Origin: Morella rubra
Lineage: Eukaryota; Streptophyta; Magnoliopsida; Fagales; Myricaceae
Assembly (NCBI GenBank): GCA_003952965.2
Contig: CM025851.1
Coordinates: forward strand, 7,171,647-7,235,646
Direction of reading: 5' to 3'
DNA: 64,000 nucleotides
Shown: piece after piece, positions 56,854 through 64,000 of the stretch
Layout: the number at the start of each line of letters is the position of its first letter
Numbering within the stretch: the stretch's first letter is position 1
The notes under the pieces: model-generated
Seen by the model: only the letters and a program-made list of their open reading frames with translations
Told to the model about the DNA's origin: nothing
Database searches by the model: none
Made by a program: the position numbers and the translations under genes

Positions 56854-59800
56854 ATGAGCACGCAGAGGCAGCAGGTGATGGTTCGGGACCTCGTCGAAGA
56901 AGCGAAGAAGCGGATTGTTGTTCTGGTCATATGCGTCGTCGGATTGTCATACCTTATGTCCTGTAAGTTCTTTCGTTTTTGCTCTTCTTTTATTTGCAGC
57001 GAATCCTGATTACGTTTTGTCTTCTTTGTTCATTAGGTTGAAGTGACTAACTGTAACGTCTCTTTAGTTAACATTTTACATTGCGTCTTGTTATTTGATT
57101 CTACGCGTTCGTTGCAATCGGTTGCTCGGCGTATTTATTCGTTTCAGCTCTTTAAAGTGTTTTACACTGGGGTTGTTGAAAATGCAGTTTTGAGTATTGC
57201 TTTATTGCAGTATGTAGAGGACTGGCGATGTGAGTTCAAGTGGGACACCACAATATTGGATTGTTTTAGTTGTGTTATTTCAGTTTTGACAGAAATAATT
57301 TTCTTTCCCATTGGAACCAAGCTTTTTCTTTCCCGTTGGAACCAAGGAATGCTGGAATTGAATGAAAATTCTAGAAAATGCAGGGTGAGTTAGTTATAAA
57401 TTTTTGCTTTAATTTTCTGAATTTCCTGTTGGAGGAGGTGATCCCGAGGTTTAAGTGCAGGGAATGGCAGCTTAGAAAAAAAAAAAAAAAAAATTGCAGG
57501 GAAAGCTATGAAAAGCCAGGAAATCCAACCCCCTTAACTCATGACCTTGTTTATGTAGTGTTCATACAGAGCTATCATCATCTACTAGTGAGATGATCGC
57601 ATCTCTCTATAGAACCATCTTAGATGGAGAGCTCTCGATGTAAACTGTTGGACCCATTGTTGGCTGGATGACGACAGACATTTTAAGCAAGTCTTCAGGC
57701 TCAATGTTTAGTATAGTTGGCTGTGGAGGCATTATTTCAAAAAGAAGGAATGGGCAATGTTTGTTCCCTCATGTTCTGTTTATTTGGGGGTTGCCATCTG
57801 TGATGCCTAAAAGGTTCTTTGCATCATGGGTATTCCACATGCCTAACTACCCAAAAAGTATCTTGAAGTTTTGACGAACCCAATGTTGGTTTCGGTTTTT
57901 GCTTGATATACATTATTTGAAAGTGATAATTTTTTCCTGTAAAGGCTCCAATTGTTTTGATAGTTGCTTCACCATGAACGTTGGCTAGAAGAAATGATTT
58001 TCAAGGGGATAAGTTAGCAAAATAAAAAATAAAAATAAAAAGAAGAAGAAGAAGAAAAGAAAAAGAGCACGAGAAGATTATATTGTTTATAATATAACAA
58101 TTGAGAGAAGCACATCGCACTCGTGAATTTGCTTGTATGTTTCTTGGGATTCTAGTTAATCACACTCTTGAATTTGCTTGCAGGTTGCTCAGGAATTATA
58201 GTTTAATGGTTATGTTAATATTCTCTTCTTTTGTTTACTGTTCTCTATCTTTGCACACTGGTTTAAAGGGAACTTTCTCTTCTTGTATATGGGCTGCGAG
58301 TCTTTTTGAGTTCAAGAGTTCTTTTTCTCTTTTTTTGTAACTTGCACTATTAAAGGGCATGTCTGGTGATAAAAACTTGGAGAAAAGTTAGATGTGGTTA
58401 GGGTATTTTATTTCGAGTTGCAGCCTTGGGGAGTTAGACTAGTAGAGGGGATGCTTAAAATGCTTGTTGAGTATCTCTGTCATTTGGAGATAAGCTTTGA
58501 TGTGTTATATGTATTGAGCATGTGATTGTCTTTTTCTTTCATCTCAACATGCAACTTGTTTGTTCCTGTTTTTATATCAGTGACAAGCTCCTCAGTTTGG
58601 GTCAACTTGCCTGCTGCTGCCTCCTTAATTATCGGCCTCCGTTATTTATCTTTGGATTTTGATATGCGGAGAAAAGCCACAGCATACAACAGCAACCCCG
58701 CCTCAGCAAATACCCCATCTCCAAAGATACCTATTGAACGACCCAAAATTGTTGAAAAAACTGAATGGAGGAGAAAAGTGAACTCTTCAGTTGTTGAAGA
58801 TGCAATAGATCACTTCACAAGGCATTTGATTTCGGAGTTGGTTACAGATCTCTGGTATTCTCGCATAACACCTGATAAAGAGGGTCCGGAGGAACTGGTG
58901 AACATCATAAATGGCGTTCTTGGGGAAATTTCTGGGCGCATGAGGAATATAAATTTGATTGATCTTCTCACAAGGTTTTAGTTCCAAAGATGTCCCATAC
59001 CATTTTTCTCCCTGATTTAAACAGCATCCTTTTGTTTAGAAGTTGATTAACTGGGGAACTAATTTTCCTTGGATGGTGCAGGGATCTTATTAATCTCGTT
59101 TGTGTTCACTTGGAGCTCTTTCGTGCAACTCATGCAAAAATTGAAAAGAAACACTCGGGATCACTAACGATTGAACACCGAGATATGGAACTAAGACGAA
59201 TTCTGGCTAATGAGAACAAATTGCACCCTGCTCTATTTTCACCTGAAGCTGAACACAAGGTTCTTCACTTTGTTCTTTGCTTTACAACTTACACTAAATT
59301 TATTGAATTTGTAGGTTGTAGCCAGAAGATCAATGTGTTATTTCATGACCTTATCTTCCGTTCCAAATGTGGTAATAGCTTTCTGCACTTTTTTTTTCCA
59401 CTAGGTTTTGCAGCATGTGATGGATGGTCTTGTTTCTTTCACATTCAAACCTGAAGATCTGCAGTGCTCTTTCTTCCGTTTAATGGCCAGGGAGCTCCTT
59501 GCTGGTGCAGTGATGCGACCCGTCCTAAACTTAGCAAGTCCAAAGTATGACTTGCTTCCCTAATTGCTTATTTATCTTGTTATGTGTTACAGCTTTCACT
59601 TTTTCATCCATTTATTTGTTGGCAGGTTTATTAATGAAAGAATTGAATTCTTAGTCCTGAATATGAACAAAGCTAATAAAGGGGCTATCACAGGGCAAGG
59701 AGCATCTCAGTCCAGACCAGATGATTCTTCAGGGATTTCATCTGATCAATTTTCTAGATTATTAGATCCTACTGTCACTGGTGTTGAACTTGTGCAGTTT

Positions 59801-62800
59801 AAAAACAAACAGTCTCGAACTGCTGTTGATACATCTGCAACAGATCATGTGAATGGAAATAAAGATCCACTTCTTTCAATTGATCCTCGATCAACCCGTT
59901 CGTGGAACTCATTGCCCTTTAACTCTCAAACTAGTGATGAAAGAGGTATTCAACAACATAGCTCAGGAGGAGAATGGGGTGACATGTTAGATCTGATTTC
60001 CCGCAGAAAGACTCAAGCTCTTGCTCCAGAACATTTTGAGAATATGTGGACAAAAGGGAGAAACTATAGAAAGAAGGAAGGGGAAAATCGGGTAGTTGAT
60101 CAAGTACCACAAGGTTCTTCAGCAGGGAAGTCTGTTAAAGTGGAGCATTCAAATGCAATACCCAAGCCTAAAGAAAAAAACAATGTAATTTGCACGAATC
60201 ACTCTGAGAGTGGCACTAGTCAGACTGGATGTACTGGTCGGCTTTCAGTAGAAAAATCATTCATCCCTGCAAATCAGAACATATCAAACCGTTCTTCATT
60301 TGTTTCATATGAAGACGCTGATGAGCACGACCTAATGCGTTTGGAGGAGATTGACTCAGGGAGCAGTACTTCTTATACTTCTGAAGATGAAGAAACTAGC
60401 AACGTAACAGGCCTTGATTCTCCTGGAACTAAAGTATGGGATGGTAGAAGTAATAGGAATCTAGCTATTTCTCACATTCATCACCCACTTGAAAAGTCAG
60501 AAGGCCGTACTGCAAAGAAGACTGGTAAAGGGAACCTTCACTATCAAAGATTATCCCGAACACCATCTAGTCATAAACGTTCTAGGCCAAGGAGTCAAAA
60601 GACTCATATTTGGCAGGAAGTTGAGAGAACAAGCTTCTTGTCTGGTGATGGACAGGATATACTCAGTTCTGTAAAAGGGCATGCAAATGATGACTCTAGT
60701 GATGATTCTGAGATTGAAAATTTTAGAGCTCAAAGCGGAGCAGCTGCCTCATCATCTGCGTTTTCCTTTTCTATTCCCGAGAGTCATAGTTTTTCAGCCA
60801 ATTCCCTTCAAAATACACTGGCAGTTGCTTCATTTTATAAGTTGAGATGTGAGGTACTTACCATGGAGCCCTCTAGTTTCTTTTGTTTCAGCACGCTTAA
60901 ATTTTGGTTTTCCGATAATACTGATATGTGTAAAGGATATAAGTTCATTTTCGGTTGCAGGTATTGGGTGCAAATATTGTGAAGAGTGGCTCAAAAACAT
61001 TTGCGGTTTACTCAATATCTGTTACAGATGTAGATAATAACAGCTGGTCAATCAAAAGAAGGTGCCAAGGATTATGCTGTAAACTTTTTTCCTACATTGA
61101 TGCTTTCTGTGATTTCTTGACATCTCACACCATGATGTTCGTAACTACTCATGGCTTTTGTATGTCCACTTTATTGCCATTTGATTACAGGTTTCGTCAC
61201 TTTGAGGAGCTACATCGGCGTCTAAAAGAGTTTCCAGAGTATAATCTTCATTTGCCACCTAAGCATTTCCTATCTACAGGTTCAGATGTACCCGTCATTC
61301 AAGAACGATGTAAATTGCTTGACCAATATTTAAAGGTCAAGGATTGAATCTCCCTTTTTCTTATCTTTTGAAGTTCGAGAGTAAACAGCTTTAGAAGTAC
61401 TATCTAAGTTTGAGATGTGGTGGAATTTCAAATTTAATTTTTATATGAGTCGTTCTGGCCTGCTTTTCCCTGTTGTTGATGTCTGTGTCTTACTGCAAGT
61501 TCCTCCAATATCTGCAGAACCTCATGTTTGCTTTCAAGTTGGTTTTTTTTTTTCCTCTAGGGTTTGGGGGGGAGGAGGGGGGGGGAGAGGGCAGAAGAGG
61601 GGGGTAATGTAATATGCCGCAAATGGTCCCAAGTTCAAGAGATGGGTAAATCCAGAAGATCCACTGGGAATTTCCCAATAGGGGAGTCAAACTCGTATTT
61701 TAGGGTCTTCATTTCCTAAGGCGTGATCCGAATCCAACCTTTCTGCCTGTTGGGATTATTCTGGTACCCTGAGTAAAGCCACTACGGAAACCAAGTGACC
61801 TTTGAGAAATGACTCCAGTTGATGGCCTCTTTTATGCCATATGCTGGCTAATAATGTTATGTTCTATTGCTACATGTCATTCAGTAACATTATGTCTTGT
61901 TGCTCTTCAGAAGCTTATGCAGCTTCCAACAATTTCAGGATCAATCGAAGTTTGGGACTTTCTCAGTGTTGACTCTCAGGTTCTGTATTTCGTCTCCTCT
62001 TTTGCTGTATTTTTCCTTCACATGGATATGGGGGTCTGGATCTCTGCTCTTCTGGGGAGAAGTTTTATTGTTATGTTTTATGTTGCAGACTTATCTATTC
62101 TCGAATTCTTTTTCTATCATCGAAACTTTGTCAGGTATAGCATTTTGTAGCGCATAATGCTGATTTTTTGTTGTTTCATTTCCTTCCTTTGACTCATCCT
62201 ATCTTTCAATGTTTGTTGGGGATTTTCTAGTTGACCTAGAGTATAAGCCAGCAGATAAGAGTAAAAAGCTCCCAAACTTTATTGGACCCATTTCTGACAA
62301 CATATCTTCAACGAGAGAATGCACCGAAAGTAATGATTCTGCATTCCTGATGAAGAATAATTTTGTGCCAGATCAGTTAAGAGCAAATGGAAAAGGCATG
62401 TCTCATTCTCCTATGAAATGTCTTAGTACAGAATTTGGAAAGTCATTTGATAATTCTTGCTGTGATTCAGATGCTAGGACACAAAACTGCACGTCTTCCT
62501 TCTCAAACTCTGGGAACAGTGTGAAAGGAAGAGATGGTGATGGTTTGGAAGGGCCATCTGAGTCAATCCTTGATACTGCTACTGACCCAACTCTTCCTAC
62601 AGAGGTAATCTCAAAATTTTCCCTTTTTATTCATTATGGAAACTAATCGATTGATGAGCTGGGTTATGCTTTATTTAAAGAAAGTTATCATGCTCAAGTG
62701 CTTCATTTGCATTTCTTCTACCCAGTGGGTGCCACCAAATTTAAGTGTCCCCATATTGGACTTGGTAGATGTCATCTTCCAGCTTCAAGATGGTGGATGG

Positions 62801-64000
62801 ATCAGGTATATTAATTGTTGTGTTATAAGGTATTGATTTTGATATAACACAATAACATCTTAATCGGATGACTTATCTTGCATGCATTACAGAAGGAAGG
62901 CTTTTTGGGTGGCCAAACAGATATTACAACTAGGAATGGGTGATGCCTTTGATGATTGGTTAATGGCGAAAATCCAGCTTTTGCGCAAAGGATCAGTGAT
63001 TGCTTCAGGGATCAGGAGGTTGAGAAGGTAACCTTGGATGCCATTTGCTCTCTAGAATTCTGCATTTAATTATTTATTCTTGAAGCACTTAAATTTTTTG
63101 TGCTTAATGTGGTGTGGAGTGTATTATGTGATCAGTAAATATAATCACCAATAGATTGGATAAAAGTTTCTTAAATATTACTGTATGTGTTGAGTAAGAT
63201 TTAGTAAAGGGGGCTAATATGGCAAAATTACCGTCCAAAATTCATTTAGTACCAAGCGGTCTGGATAATGTTTACACACATTCCAGTAATAGTGAAATTG
63301 TGTTTGGTGGTATCGTTTATTTTTCTCGGAGGGGCTCCCTTCCTTGAAGTCTAATCAGCAATAGACTCAAATACACCTAATATCTTTTCTTTGGCATTTG
63401 ATTGAGCCATCTCAAGAGTTTCTTGGAAAAAGCAAGGCAGATAAAGGTTGTATGCACTGCACTCACTTTATATTATTTGGCGAACTATCCATTTTGGCTG
63501 CTTTCTTCTTTAGAACAATATACAAAAATGGAGGCTAAAAAATGAAAAGGGAAAAATGCACTGAAATACTTTCATGTATTTTGTGTCGAGACATCTCCAC
63601 CCCATGCCAACATTTCCTTATGGTACAAGTACCACTGATCACTGATAAGTTGAGCTATTCCAACAGGAAGGCAGAGGTGTGAAAGAAGCATGTTCTCCGG
63701 TTTACATTCTTGTGCTTTATTCCATACATGTAGGATTCAAGGGTAAATGGTGCTTCTAGTAGGAAGATCGGGAAATAGATTCCTGAAAATGAAGTAGAAT
63801 ATTTTTTACAGGGAAATCTGGGAATTGGATTACATTTCTCTCTTAGCTTGTAGGAAATTGGGAAGGTAGTGATTAGAAAAGAAAAAAGAAAGGGAGAAAA
63901 GCTTCAGATAAATTTTCTACTTTTGGGAGACACCAAGTCTGAAACTGTGTGGTAGTAAGAGAAAGACATTTTTCTCCTCTGCTTTAAAACAGTGGCTGTG
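56854..64000 (+). CDS. PXA-PX domain sorting-nexin-like protein, 3' end outside window
   Basis: Twelve exons seen: 56854-56962, 58581-58974, 59082-59259, 59405-59544, 59626-60853, 60961-61061, 61191-61335, 61911-61979, 62089-62134, 62231-62604, 62726-62805, 62893-63027. They keep frame for 999 residues; no further exon is found before 64000. After [10 protein letters not shown] there are two hydrophobic segments ([15 protein letters not shown] and [17 protein letters not shown]). Then the PXA domain ([55 protein letters not shown]). A long Ser-rich linker forms exon 5. The PX domain spans about 683-765 ([20 protein letters not shown]), and the start of a nexin C-terminal domain is in exons 11-12. 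Resembles the SNX13/14/25 architecture; such proteins bind phosphoinositides and link ER with endosomes or vacuole. Function in plants is inferred. Confidence 0.9.
61566..61605 (+). repeat. G-rich tract in PX-gene intron 7
   Basis: Several G-runs (G7, G9, GGG, G6) within 40 bp on the transcribed-sense strand, enough to form a G-quadruplex in DNA or pre-mRNA. Confidence 0.75.
63028..64000. other. Intron 12 of the PX gene (incomplete)
   Basis: Starts with a GTAACC donor after AGAAG. No acceptor followed by nexin-C coding sequence was found, so the next exon lies beyond the window. Confidence 0.6.

Noticed and set aside
1..64000. tRNA, rRNA, CRISPR arrays, bacterial operons
   Set aside because: None seen. 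The intron-rich genes and repeats are nuclear plant features; no tRNA-like cloverleaf was found by eye, although a covariance search could still find one.

Overview
This is nuclear DNA from a flowering plant, most likely a woody rosid eudicot. The evidence is the set of intron-rich, plant-specific genes (HPR2-type reductases, PMEI, class III peroxidase, PERK kinase, LEA_2 protein, plant PDI with CPRS/CINC sites), the AT-rich non-coding DNA, and the many small MITE-type transposons. The species cannot be named from the sequence alone. Exon-intron structures were built by hand from GT/AG sites and reading-frame continuity; none was checked against transcripts.

Layout. 1-2.8 kb: the 3' end of one HPR2-like hydroxypyruvate reductase gene and a complete tandem copy. 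3.6-4.2 kb (-): a two-exon LC8 dynein light chain. 5.1-7.0 kb: a broken class III peroxidase whose promoter and first exon are present a second time in inverted orientation. 8.4-10.5 kb (-): a tandem duplication with one dead and one intact PMEI-domain inhibitor gene. 11.8-14.2 kb (+): a LEA_2 membrane protein. 16.0-21.2 kb (+): a 12-exon protein disulfide isomerase ending in KDEL. 22.4-36.8 kb (-): two complete 12-exon TauE/SafE-type membrane protein genes. Between them lies a patchwork holding a nearly identical 1.1-kb fragment of the second gene, a GC-rich block, a Mutator-like MITE and two copies of a ~560-bp repeat. 40.7-41.2 kb (-): an unrecognised acidic protein. 41.9-45.4 kb (-): a Rab7 (RABG3) GTPase. 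46.3-51.6 kb (-): a PERK receptor-like kinase with a large inverted duplication of its own exons 5 and 6 inside intron 4. 56.9 kb to the end (+): a PXA-PX sorting-nexin-like gene that runs off the window.

The genes do not form one pathway. They cover photorespiration/2-hydroxyacid metabolism, microtubule motors, cell-wall inhibitors, ER folding, anion transport, vacuolar traffic (Rab7 and the PX protein both act in endomembranes) and wall sensing.

The most unusual object is the PERK inverted repeat (47637-48153 against 48268-48760, 114-bp spacer). The arms look nearly free of substitutions, but the antisense arm lacks exactly the 15 bp that encode the kinase DFGLA residues. The pre-mRNA could fold into a ~490-bp hairpin that buries exons 5 and 6. 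Skipping those two exons would keep the frame and remove the activation segment. An assembly foldback artefact is the main alternative.
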